From Opitutus sp. (lineage in GTDB: Bacteria > Verrucomicrobiota > Verrucomicrobiia > Opitutales > Opitutaceae), in NCBI GenBank assembly GCA_009695305.1, contig SIBG01000031.1, positions 1 to 44,808 of the forward strand: DNA of 44,808 nt, written 5' to 3'. The translations under genes and the position numbers were made by a program. The notes beneath the pieces were generated by a model that had not been told where the DNA came from, did no database searches, and worked only from the letters and a program-made list of their open reading frames with translations. This document shows positions 16,881-24,543 of this stretch, piece after piece (the first letter of the stretch is position 1; every line of letters starts with the position of its first letter).

Positions 16881-16968
16881 ACTGACACGCAGATTATTCA
16901 GTCGATAGGCGCTAGTGGGTGCGGCATCGGTCGCCGCTCGATTCCAAGTCCAAAATTGACGCAGCCCA

Positions 16969-17886
16969 TCACACCGACCCCAGTCGCGCGGCCTGAAACA
17001 GCACCACGCAGTCCGAGCCGTCCTCGGTGTGCAGCCAGTGCGGCTCCAGCGCGGCGAATTCGCGATCAATCGCCGCGCCCAACCCGCCGACTTCGATCAC
17101 GACAATCCCATGCGGTTGCAGTCGCGTCCGGGCCTGCTGCAGCAGCCGGCGAATGATCTCAAGCCCATCCCTCCCGCCGTCGTGGGCCAGCCGCGGCTCC
17201 GCGGCAAATTCCGGCGCTTGCGCATCGACCAGCGCACTCGGCTCGTAGGGTGGATTGCACAGAATCACATCATACCTCGCCGCCGGCACGGCCACGAGGA
17301 CATCGCTGAAGATGAGGTGCACGCGGCGCGTGAGCCGGTGCTCGCGCACATTGATCTTTGCGACCTCCAGCGCCTCGGCCGACAAGTCACACGCATCGAC
17401 CCGGGCCGACGGAAAATGATGCGCGAGCAGAATGGCGAGGCAGCCTGAGCCGGTGCAAACATCGGCCACGCGCCGCACCTTTTTCCCCGCCGGCAGCCAG
17501 TGGTCGAGCTGGGTGGGGATGATTTCCAAAAAATAGCTGCGCGGGATGATCACGCGCTCGTCCACGTAAAAACGGTGTTCGCCGAGCCAGGCCTCCCGCG
17601 TGAGATAGGCAGCGGGCACCCGCTCCAGCACGCGCCGGCGAAACACCGCCGCGACCGTCCCGCGCTCGGCCGCGGTGAGTTTTTTTGCGAGCACGCGCGC
17701 GTCGCTGTCGAGCGGGAGGTCGAGCGTGCGGAGCAGCAGGTAGAGCGCCTCGTCGTGGGCATTGGTCGCGACCTGGCCGAGCGCAAGTTTTTCGCGCCGG
17801 TAGAGTTTCTCCGCGAAGTGCAGCCACTCCCCGACCGTCGCGCGCGGCCGCGCCGCGGCGAAGGGGTCAACCTGGCGATTTTTCAT
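16969..17886 (-). CDS. prmB: Ribosomal protein L3 N5-glutamine methyltransferase
   Basis: This SAM-dependent enzyme methylates a glutamine, in PrmB a glutamine of ribosomal protein L3. The 305-residue protein has an N-terminal helical domain (to about 90) and the PrmB-like segment RFYVDERVIIPRSYFLEIIP. SAM motif I is VCTGSGCLA at 143-151, and the catalytic NPPYEP is at 211-216. PrmC/HemK is the close alternative; the IPRSY and SYFLEIIP wording and a helical domain of this type favour PrmB. Start ATG 17886 overlaps the end of the upstream rhomboid-like gene by 20 bp, so it is the last gene of a four-gene minus-strand operon. Confidence 0.87.
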   Translation of the reverse strand: MKNRQVDPFAAARPRATVGEWLHFAEKLYRREKLALGQVATNAHDEALYLLLRTLDLPLDSDARVLAKKLTAAERGTVAAVFRRRVLERVPAAYLTREAWLGEHRFYVDERVIIPRSYFLEIIPTQLDHWLPAGKKVRRVADVCTGSGCLAILLAHHFPSARVDACDLSAEALEVAKINVREHRLTRRVHLIFSDVLVAVPAARYDVILCNPPYEPSALVDAQAPEFAAEPRLAHDGGRDGLEIIRRLLQQARTRLQPHGIVVIEVGGLGAAIDREFAALEPHWLHTEDGSDCVVLFQAARLGSV

Positions 17887-18676
17887 CAGCGGCGACCACG
17901 TGCGCGTGGCTTTGGATGTGCTCGGGGCAGTAGCACTGGTCGCCCGCACACTTCGAGCAGTAGCGGAAATCGAGGGCGGGGTGGGTCAAATCGGTCTTGC
18001 CGCACACGTGGCAGCGGTGCCGCGCCTCGTCCTCGGTGTGGACAATTTTTTTCACCTCCCGCGCCATCTTTCGCCGCCCATAGCGAATCGAGGCCCAGAT
18101 CTCGGGGCCGAAGAACAGGAGGAAATTGCCCACCGCCGCCAGAATTTGCAGGCGCACCGGCCAACTCCCGAGCACCGCCTTCACTCCGTAACCCGCCCAG
18201 GTGAGCAGGGCCAGCCACTTGATCTTCACGGGCAAAATGAAAAAAATCAGCAGCTCGAAATCTGGGTAGAGATAGGCGAACGCCAAAAAAACCGAGCCCG
18301 CCAGAAAGGTGTTCGTCGCCACCGCGCCCGGGTTGAAAAACGCCACGCCCACCGTCAGCGCCCACCCCACCAACAGAAACGCGTTATACCGAAAGGCGCC
18401 CCACGCGCCCTCCAGCGCGTTGCCCATCAGGTAAAACATATACAGCGCGAAGGCGACAAAGAGGTAACTCAAAGGCGGCGGGATGAACAGAAACGTCACC
18501 ACCCGCCACCACTGACCCTCCCCCACCGCGGCGGGCACGAGGACGAGCAACCCCAGATCCACCAGGCGCAACATCCCGGCCAGCAGGACGAACGCCTGCC
18601 CGATCACGAGGTAGAGCGAGAGATTGGGGACGGCGAAACGCCCGAGGGCACGTTCAAGTTTGTCGAGAAGAGACAT
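17867..18676 (-). CDS. Rhomboid-fold membrane protein with zinc-ribbon-like tail
   Basis: The 269-residue protein has about six TM segments in its first 190 residues and the rhomboid/derlin-like entry GEGQWWRVVTFLFIPP. The protease residues are not evident: there is no clear GxSG serine motif (the candidate reads FLAGSVF), and no conserved catalytic histidine is seen in the last helices. It may therefore be an inactive rhomboid. The cytoplasmic C-terminus holds four or more cysteines in CHVCGKT, YCSKCAGDQCYCPEH and further His, which suggests a zinc-binding module. ATG 18676 follows the TPR gene by 20 bp. The role is unknown, perhaps quality control or scaffolding at the membrane. Confidence 0.7.
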   Translation of the reverse strand: MSLLDKLERALGRFAVPNLSLYLVIGQAFVLLAGMLRLVDLGLLVLVPAAVGEGQWWRVVTFLFIPPPLSYLFVAFALYMFYLMGNALEGAWGAFRYNAFLLVGWALTVGVAFFNPGAVATNTFLAGSVFLAFAYLYPDFELLIFFILPVKIKWLALLTWAGYGVKAVLGSWPVRLQILAAVGNFLLFFGPEIWASIRYGRRKMAREVKKIVHTEDEARHRCHVCGKTDLTHPALDFRYCSKCAGDQCYCPEHIQSHAHVVAADEKSPG

Positions 18677-18696
18677 GGCGGGAGCAAATAGCGCCC

Positions 18697-19542
18697 TCAC
18701 TTCTTCGCGGTTTCCGCGAGTTGGGCAACGAGCTTTTGCTTCTGCGCCTGCAAAGAGGGTTCATCCACGGTTCCGAGCAGCGCCTGCGCGTGGTCGGGCT
18801 TGCCGAGCTTGATGAGAATATTCACGGCATGCAGCCGCATCATCTGTCGCTCCACCGGCGTCGGCGCCTTGTCCTCCAACGCCGCCCACGCCTTCAGCGC
18901 GGCCGCCCAATCGGGCGTCGCCTGATCATAGAACGCCTCCGCGCTGCGGTAGGCAAATTCGAACCGGTCGGGCGCGAGCTCCGCCGCCCGCTGAAACGCG
19001 TGGAGCACCGCCTGGTCGAGCGCGGCCCGCGTCCATTGGCCGCTCTTGACGAAGTCGCTGCGCGCCTCGGTCAGCAGCGTGCCCAGCTGGTAGTGGTAGA
19101 GCGGCTCGTTCGGCGACAGCTTGATCGCCGCGAGGAAATACTGCGCCGCCTCCAGCGGCTTGCCCTCCTCCGCGAGGTAGTTGCCGAGCTGGTTTTTCAC
19201 GAGCGGGATGTCGGGATCAAACTGATTGGCCTTGAGCAGCATCACAATCGACTCCTTGCGCATGCCCACCTTGCCGAGCAGATAACCATAGGCGGCGTAA
19301 CCCGCGCCGAGCTTCGGGTTGTCCTGCAACAGCCGCTCATAGTCGTGCGTGAGCGACTGGGCCTGCGTGCGAAACGCCTCCTGGTCGAGCTTGTCGCCCT
19401 GCTTCGCCGCCTCGGCCAGCAGTTCGCCCTGGCGCTCGATGATTTTCCGCAGCGTGCGCCCGGACAGGGTTTCGCTCTCTTCCGCGCGAACTGGAAGTGA
19501 GACGACCATCGCCACGAGGAGGAGAGAGAAAAGACGTTTCAT
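18697..19542 (-). CDS. Exported TPR-repeat protein
   Basis: The 281-residue protein begins with a signal peptide (MKRLFSLLLVAMVVSLPVRA). It then contains at least three tetratricopeptide-like units, for example GYAAYGYLLGKVGMRKESIV, then VKNQLGNYLAEEGKPLEAAQ and YHYQLGTLLTEARSDF. Such repeats mediate protein contacts in the periplasm. ATG 19542 is chosen for the signal peptide; the upstream frame to 19566 overlaps the fdhD end. It lies between fdhD and the rhomboid-like gene with 20-bp gaps, suggesting cotranscription. The partner is unknown. Confidence 0.8.
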   Translation of the reverse strand: MKRLFSLLLVAMVVSLPVRAEESETLSGRTLRKIIERQGELLAEAAKQGDKLDQEAFRTQAQSLTHDYERLLQDNPKLGAGYAAYGYLLGKVGMRKESIVMLLKANQFDPDIPLVKNQLGNYLAEEGKPLEAAQYFLAAIKLSPNEPLYHYQLGTLLTEARSDFVKSGQWTRAALDQAVLHAFQRAAELAPDRFEFAYRSAEAFYDQATPDWAAALKAWAALEDKAPTPVERQMMRLHAVNILIKLGKPDHAQALLGTVDEPSLQAQKQKLVAQLAETAKK

Positions 19543-19562
19543 GCGAACGCAGTCCGACACTC

Positions 19563-20393
19563 TCACCCCGCCAAGGTGCCCGCGTAAACATTCATCCGTT
19601 CACTCCGGAGAAAACCCACCAGCGTCTGCCCGCTCGCCCGGGCAAACTCCACCGCCGCGCTCGTCGGCGCCGAAATCGCCGCCACGCACGGGATGCCCGC
19701 GACCAGCGCCTTCTGCATGATTTCGAAGCTCACGCGCCCGCTCATCAGCACGAGACGTCCCGCCAGCGGCAGCCGCCCGGCGAGCAGCGCCTGGCCGATG
19801 ATCTTGTCCAGCGCGTTGTGCCGGCCCACGTCCTCGCGCGCGACTTCCAGGGTCCCCGCGGCATCAAACAAGCCGCTCGCATGCAGTCCGCCCGTCGCCG
19901 CAAACGCCGCCTGCGCCGCGCGCAATTTTTCTGGCAGCGCCGCCAGCACCGCGCGCCGCGGCGAAAAGCTCTCCCCGAGCGGCGGAAACTGGGCGCGCAC
20001 CGCCTCGATGCTCGCCTTGCTGCAGAGGCCGCAGCTCGACGAGGTGAACACATTTCGCGTGAGCCGCGCCCAGTCCACCACCACGCCCGGCGCGAGCAGC
20101 ACGTCGAGGATGTTTTCCCGCGCCGCGTCGCCCGCCGCGTGAGCGGCGGGACCCATCGCGCAATACACGATGTCCAGCACGTCCTCGCGCCGCCGCACGA
20201 TTCCCTCCGTCGCGAGAAATCCCGCCGCCAGCTCGCGGTCGTGCCCCGGCGTGCGCATGACGACCGCCACACTCCGCCCGCCCACGCGAATTTCCAGCGG
20301 CTCCTCGACCGCGAGCGCATCGTCGCGCGCCGTCACCGCCGCGCCATCAAGGCGACGGATGGACACGGCACGCGTGGTCTTGGCGAGGGACAT
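19563..20393 (-). CDS. fdhD: FdhD-type sulfurtransferase for formate dehydrogenase
   Basis: FdhD moves sulfur from a cysteine desulfurase to the molybdenum cofactor of formate dehydrogenase. The 276-residue product shows the CxxC sulfur-carrying loop SSSCGLCSKAS with Cys121 and Cys124, the same numbering as in E. coli. It also has GHDRELAAGFLATEG near residue 50, EDVGRHNALDKIIG, and GRVSFEIMQKALVAGIP in the C-terminal half. ATG 20393 gives the standard length. It is the first gene of a minus-strand operon. No formate dehydrogenase is in the window, so its client enzyme must be elsewhere. Confidence 0.92.
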   Translation of the reverse strand: MSLAKTTRAVSIRRLDGAAVTARDDALAVEEPLEIRVGGRSVAVVMRTPGHDRELAAGFLATEGIVRRREDVLDIVYCAMGPAAHAAGDAARENILDVLLAPGVVVDWARLTRNVFTSSSCGLCSKASIEAVRAQFPPLGESFSPRRAVLAALPEKLRAAQAAFAATGGLHASGLFDAAGTLEVAREDVGRHNALDKIIGQALLAGRLPLAGRLVLMSGRVSFEIMQKALVAGIPCVAAISAPTSAAVEFARASGQTLVGFLRSERMNVYAGTLAG

Positions 20394-20505
20394 GGCCGCA
20401 CGTTGTCGGTTGCGCCGGTGGGCCGCAACCTGCCAATCGCCCGACGACCCTGTCCGGTGGGCAGTTGACGCTGCGCGGACCGTCTCGTTTGGTCGGGAGG
20501 CGACC

Positions 20506-21210
20506 ATGTGCACCCGTTTCGTGCTTCTGCAGGAGCATCTTCGCGAGATGCTCAAACAACTTGGGCTCGGGGAGGACCCGGGCTACGTTTCGCGTTACAA
20601 CATCGCGCCGAGCACACCCCTCGCCGCCGTGCGTTCGACGCCACAGCGCGATCGCGCCACGTTGCGCTGGGGCCTCGTCCCCTCTTGGGCCAAGGAAGAT
20701 GTTGGCGCTAAAATGGTCAATGCCCGCGCCGAAACCCTCGCCGAGAAACCCGCGTTTCGCGATGCCTTGCGCCAGCGTCGCTGCGTGATTCCCGCCAGTG
20801 GTTACTATGAGTGGCAGACCGTCGGCACCGCGAAACTTCCCTGGCTCTTTCAACTGCGCGACGAACAGCCGTTCGTCTTTGCCGGGCTATGGGAAACCTG
20901 GCGCGATGGCGGCGGTGCGCCGCTCGAGACTTGTGCGATCGTGACGACGACGCCGAACGAACTCGCCGGCCCCATCCACAATCGGATGCCGGTCGTGCTC
21001 GAGGCCGCCGGGGCCGCGGCGTGGCTCGATCCCGGCGAGACAGATCCCGCCCGGCTGACGCGGTTGCTCCAAAAACTGCCCGCCGAGAAAATGACGGCGC
21101 GCGCGGTTTCACGCTACGTCAGCCACGTTCGCCACGAAGGCCCGGCGTGCCTGGCCGCTCCGGGGGACGAACCGGCCGCCGACGACCCGCAGCTCTCGCT
21201 GAACTGGTAG
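20506..21210 (+). CDS. SRAP-family (YedK/HMCES) abasic-site processing protein
   Basis: SRAP proteins form a stable crosslink to abasic sites in single-stranded DNA and so shield them. The 234-residue protein starts MC, and Cys2 becomes the nucleophile after Met removal. Other active-site positions are visible: Asn32 in RYNIAPS, Asn72 in VNARAET, Glu102 in GYYEW and His158 in IHNRMP. The start is decided by the required Met-Cys and by a good ribosome binding site (GGGAGG, seven bases upstream). It is divergent from fdhD with 112 bp between them and stands alone. Confidence 0.93.
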   Translation: MCTRFVLLQEHLREMLKQLGLGEDPGYVSRYNIAPSTPLAAVRSTPQRDRATLRWGLVPSWAKEDVGAKMVNARAETLAEKPAFRDALRQRRCVIPASGYYEWQTVGTAKLPWLFQLRDEQPFVFAGLWETWRDGGGAPLETCAIVTTTPNELAGPIHNRMPVVLEAAGAAAWLDPGETDPARLTRLLQKLPAEKMTARAVSRYVSHVRHEGPACLAAPGDEPAADDPQLSLNW

Positions 21211-21386
21211 CCGAAGCCGGAAGGGGGCGTCGAAAAAATCGGGCGCGACCGCGAGGCCCGCCGGGCTGGCGCATTCGCGACAAGGGTAAATCGCGGCGGG
21301 CTAAACTCCCCGCCGGCGGTGATCATCGTGCGAACCGCCTTGTCCGCGTGCGGTCAGTCTGCGATGAGTTTTCTCCGCCCAACTGC

Positions 21387-22529
21387 TTGAATCTCCTCGA
21401 CCGCCATATTTTCAAAAGCGTGCTGTTCACCTGTGCAGCTGCCGTGGGGTTGTTCGCGTTTGTCGTCGCCCTGCCCAATGTCCTCCGCGATCTGCTCGGG
21501 CCGCTGCTCGCCGGCCAGTTGACGCCCGCCGCGTTTGGGCGGCTGGTCGCGTTGATTTTTCCGTTTGCGCTCTCGCTGGCGCTGCCGATGGGCCTGCTCA
21601 CGGGGGTGCTCCTGACGCTCGGCCGGCTCTCCGCCGACAGCGAAATCACCGCGATGCGCGCCGCCGGCATCAGTGTGCTGCGCGTGTCCCGCCCCGTGCT
21701 GCTCCTGGGCACGCTCGGCGCGCTCGCCGGCCTCTACCTCAACTTTGAGTCGATGCCGTGGGCCCGGGTGCAATATCATCGCGAATTCGCCGAGGCGGTG
21801 CGGACGAACCCCCTGAGTTTCATCGTGCCCAAGACGTTCATTCGCGAGTTCAAGGATTGTGTCATCTACGTCGGCGACCGACAGGGCGCGGTGCTGCGCG
21901 ATGTGTGTTTCTGGAAACTCGACGACCAGAAACGCGTCGTCGCGTATGAGCGCTCCGAGACGGGCCGCATCGACTACGACGAGGTGACCAACGAACTTGC
22001 CGTCACCCTGACCCCCGCGCAGGTCACCACGCCAAAAAACGGCCAGCCCGACAATTTCACCGATTCTCCGATCGTAAACCTGTTCGGTGTCTCGCACCGG
22101 CGATTTTCGCTCGACCGCTACTTCGGCCACCAGGGCGTGCGGGTGAAGCAGGAATGGCTGACCTACGCCGAGCTGCAGGCCGAACGGGCGCGCCTCGCCG
22201 CCCAAACGCCGGCACCCGCGGACGCCAAGCAGCACCTCCGCGAGCGACTAAAGCTCGATCTCGTGCTGCACGACAAATTCAACCTGTCGCTGACCGTGTT
22301 TTCGTTCGCGCTCATCGGGGTGCCGCTCGGGATCCGCGCGTCGCGCCGCGAGACCTCGGCCAACCTCGGCCTCGCGCTGGTGCTCGTGCTCGGCTATTAT
22401 TTCCTGACCGTGATGGTGAAGTGGCTCGACCGGCATCCCGAATTCCGGCCCGACCTGCTGCTCTGGCTGCCGAACATCCTTTTTCTCGCGCTCGGCGTGT
22501 GGCTGTTTTCGCGGATCGATAAAAAGTAG
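21387..22529 (+). CDS. LPS export permease, LptF/LptG (YjgP/YjgQ) family
   Basis: These permeases form the inner-membrane part of the Lpt machine that drives LPS from the inner membrane toward the outer membrane. The 380-residue protein has three N-terminal TM segments (about 10-30, 52-75, 98-118), a large periplasmic beta-jellyroll part (about 130-290) and three C-terminal TM segments. Family wording includes RHIFKSVLFTC, then LPMGLLTGVLLTLGRLSADSE and MRAAGIS. The sequence does not settle LptF versus LptG. The start is probably TTG 21387; GTG 21348 in the same frame is an alternative, and neither has a clear ribosome binding site. The stop TAG is the first three bases of the palindrome shared with the convergent arn cluster. 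Confidence 0.85.
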   Translation: MNLLDRHIFKSVLFTCAAAVGLFAFVVALPNVLRDLLGPLLAGQLTPAAFGRLVALIFPFALSLALPMGLLTGVLLTLGRLSADSEITAMRAAGISVLRVSRPVLLLGTLGALAGLYLNFESMPWARVQYHREFAEAVRTNPLSFIVPKTFIREFKDCVIYVGDRQGAVLRDVCFWKLDDQKRVVAYERSETGRIDYDEVTNELAVTLTPAQVTTPKNGQPDNFTDSPIVNLFGVSHRRFSLDRYFGHQGVRVKQEWLTYAELQAERARLAAQTPAPADAKQHLRERLKLDLVLHDKFNLSLTVFSFALIGVPLGIRASRRETSANLGLALVLVLGYYFLTVMVKWLDRHPEFRPDLLLWLPNILFLALGVWLFSRIDKK

Positions 22530-22550
22530 GGCGGGCTGAAGCCCGCCCTA
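22527..22550. terminator. Shared palindrome holding both convergent stop codons
   Basis: Perfect 11-bp arms (TAGGGCGGGCT, two-base loop, complement) form a strong hairpin. Its first three bases are the stop of the LptF/LptG gene on the plus strand. Its last three, read on the minus strand, are the TAG stop of the deacetylase gene. It could serve as a bidirectional terminator, though no T-run follows on either side. Confidence 0.6.
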
Positions 22551-23450
22551 CCCGGCCTGCGTCGCGACCATACCCGAGCGCCCGTCGATCTCCGCCATCA
22601 CCTGATCGCACACGGGAATCGCCGCGCGGTTCGCAAGCAGCTCGCGCGCGACTGCGTCGAGGCGCACGAATGCCACGCCGCGTGCGCGGCACGCCGCCAG
22701 CATTTCGCGGAACAGCGCCCGTCGGCCCATGCCCTCGATCTCAGCGTGAATCGTGAACACGTTTACCCGGTCGTCGCGCAGCAGCGAGAGGTAGTGCGGC
22801 ACGATCTGCGCATCCGGATATTCTGGCCGGCCCATCAGCTCGTCGAACGTCGGCAGCGTGCTCGGAATCTCCAGCGTCTTGAACACCCGGCCGTCGACCC
22901 GCGGGAAGAACGGCGCGCCGCCGCGGGCGTCGCTCGCGTAGAGCAGGTTCGCCTCGTCGTAGACTTCGCGGCTACGGACGTTGCTCTGCCAGCCCGCCGC
23001 GCCCGCGGTCTGCGCCTCGCCGCCGAAGAGGCGGAGAAATTCCGCGCGCGCGGCGACGAATTCCGCGCGCACCGCCGCGAGCGACATCGTCTGCACGTAG
23101 TCCTGCCAGCGGTAGTGGTTGTAGCTGTGGATGCCGACCTCGAAGCCGGCAGCGCGCACGGCCCGGATCGCGGCGGTGTTGCGGCGGCCGATGTGCGGCG
23201 CGGGCAGCAGTGTGCCGTTCAGCAGCGTGCGAAGGCCATAAATCTGCACCACGCTCGTCCGGCTGACTTTCTGAAAAAAACCGGGGCGAAACACCCGCGT
23301 GATCGCGCGACCGGTCTGATCCGGCCCGAGTGAAAAGAGAAAACACGCCGGCGCCGCATATTCCTGGCAGTCCGCCACGAGGTTCGGCACGCCTTCGCGG
23401 GTGCCGCGATCGGTGTCGACATCAACTTTGAGCGCGAGGCGGATGGGCAT
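22548..23450 (-). CDS. arnD: ArnD-like polysaccharide deacetylase
   Basis: ArnD removes the formyl group from undecaprenyl-phosphate-4-deoxy-4-formamido-L-arabinose on the periplasmic side. The 300-residue NodB-fold protein begins RLALKVDVDTDRGTREGVPN, where the Asp residues and the later IHSYNHYRW histidines fit the metal site. The continuation IHAEIEGMGRR near residue 235 fits ArnD. It is the last gene of the minus-strand arn cluster, 15 bp after the decarboxylase gene. The context (formyltransferase, ArnB-, ArnC- and ArnT-like genes) supports ArnD over a general chitin-type deacetylase. Confidence 0.87.
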   Translation of the reverse strand: MPIRLALKVDVDTDRGTREGVPNLVADCQEYAAPACFLFSLGPDQTGRAITRVFRPGFFQKVSRTSVVQIYGLRTLLNGTLLPAPHIGRRNTAAIRAVRAAGFEVGIHSYNHYRWQDYVQTMSLAAVRAEFVAARAEFLRLFGGEAQTAGAAGWQSNVRSREVYDEANLLYASDARGGAPFFPRVDGRVFKTLEIPSTLPTFDELMGRPEYPDAQIVPHYLSLLRDDRVNVFTIHAEIEGMGRRALFREMLAACRARGVAFVRLDAVARELLANRAAIPVCDQVMAEIDGRSGMVATQAG

Positions 23451-23465
23451 GGCGCGGGGCGCCGC

Positions 23466-24503
23466 TCACTCGAGCCGATAATCCTTGTGCGCGAGGTGGT
23501 AATCGAGCGTGAGCTTGATCGCCTTCTTCAGGTTCACCTTTGGCGTCCAACCGAGCCGGTGCTTCGCATTGGTGATCGAGGGCACGCGCTTCTGGATGTC
23601 CTGATAGTATTTCCCGAAATATTTTCCGGAGGGCACAACCACCGTCTTCGCCGCTTTCACGTGCGCGGCATAGTCAGGGAAATCCTTGAAGGCCGTGATA
23701 ATCATCTTGGCGAGTTCCGCGACGCTCACGTCGTTCCTCGGGTTGCCGATGTTGAAAATCTGGCGGGAGGCGCAGCCGTTCTTGTTCTCGATAATCCGCA
23801 GGAGCGCGTCGACCCCGTCGTCAATGAACGTGAAGGACCGGCTCTGCTTGCCCCCGTCGACGAGTTGGAGCGGCTTCTTGAAGATCACGTTCGAGATGAA
23901 CTGGGTGAAGAGCCGCGAACTGCCTTCCTTCGGCTCCATCACGTCGTCGAGTTGCGGCCCAATCCAGTTAAAGGGACGGAAGAGCGTGTAGTCCACGTTG
24001 TCCCGCACGCCGTAGGCGTAAATCACGCGATCGAGGAGCTGTTTCGAACACGCGTAAATCCAGCGCTGCCGCTCGATCGGGCCGTAGACGAGGCTGGTCG
24101 TCGCTTCGTCAAGCTTCGGATCCGCGCTCATGCCGTAAACTTCCGAGGTGGACGGAAAGATGATCCGTTTTTTATATTTCGCGCACTGGCGGACGACGGC
24201 GAGATTGGCCTCGAAATCCAGCTCGAAGACCCGCAGCGGATCCTTGACGTATTGGATCGGGTTCGCGATCGCGACGAGCGGGATGACGGCATCACACTTC
24301 TTCACGTGGTATTCGATATACTCGCGGTTGATGGTGATGTCGCCCTCGACGAATTTGAAGCGCGGGTCGCCGAGGCTGTCCTCCAGCTTGTGCGAGCCGA
24401 TGTCCATCCCGTAGACCTCCCAGTCTTTCTGCTTGAGGATGGCGCGCGTGAGCGAGCTGCCGATGAAACCGTTGGCGCCGAGGATGAGAACTTTCAGAGG
24501 CAT
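23466..24503 (-). CDS. UDP-glucuronate decarboxylase (ArnA dehydrogenase domain, stand-alone)
   Basis: The 345-residue protein equals the C-terminal half of E. coli ArnA, which oxidatively decarboxylates UDP-glucuronate to UDP-4-keto-pentose. It shows the Rossmann loop GANGFIG (9-15), the catalytic STSEVYG segment near 119-125, YACSKQLLDRVIYAYG with the Tyr-x3-Lys pair, and RSFTFIDDG. In E. coli this domain is fused to a formyltransferase; here the two are separate neighbouring genes. The gap to the formyltransferase is 40 bp. Its GC looks slightly lower than that of its neighbours. Confidence 0.88.
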   Translation of the reverse strand: MPLKVLILGANGFIGSSLTRAILKQKDWEVYGMDIGSHKLEDSLGDPRFKFVEGDITINREYIEYHVKKCDAVIPLVAIANPIQYVKDPLRVFELDFEANLAVVRQCAKYKKRIIFPSTSEVYGMSADPKLDEATTSLVYGPIERQRWIYACSKQLLDRVIYAYGVRDNVDYTLFRPFNWIGPQLDDVMEPKEGSSRLFTQFISNVIFKKPLQLVDGGKQSRSFTFIDDGVDALLRIIENKNGCASRQIFNIGNPRNDVSVAELAKMIITAFKDFPDYAAHVKAAKTVVVPSGKYFGKYYQDIQKRVPSITNAKHRLGWTPKVNLKKAIKLTLDYHLAHKDYRLE

Positions 24504-24543
24504 AAGATAAGAGGTGGGGGGGAGGTTTGGCGAAACGCGTTCG

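Noticed and set aside
20409..20431. GGTTGCG/CGCAACC inverted repeat between fdhD and the SRAP gene
   Set aside because: Only seven-base arms in a GC-rich gap; too weak to name as an operator without more evidence.
21290..21375. Bases resembling an FMN riboswitch (GGGCTAAACTCCCCGCCGGCGGT and a later CAGTCTGCGATGAG)
   Set aside because: Only two short boxes resemble the RFN element. The other conserved helices are missing, and the next gene is an LPS permease with no riboflavin link.
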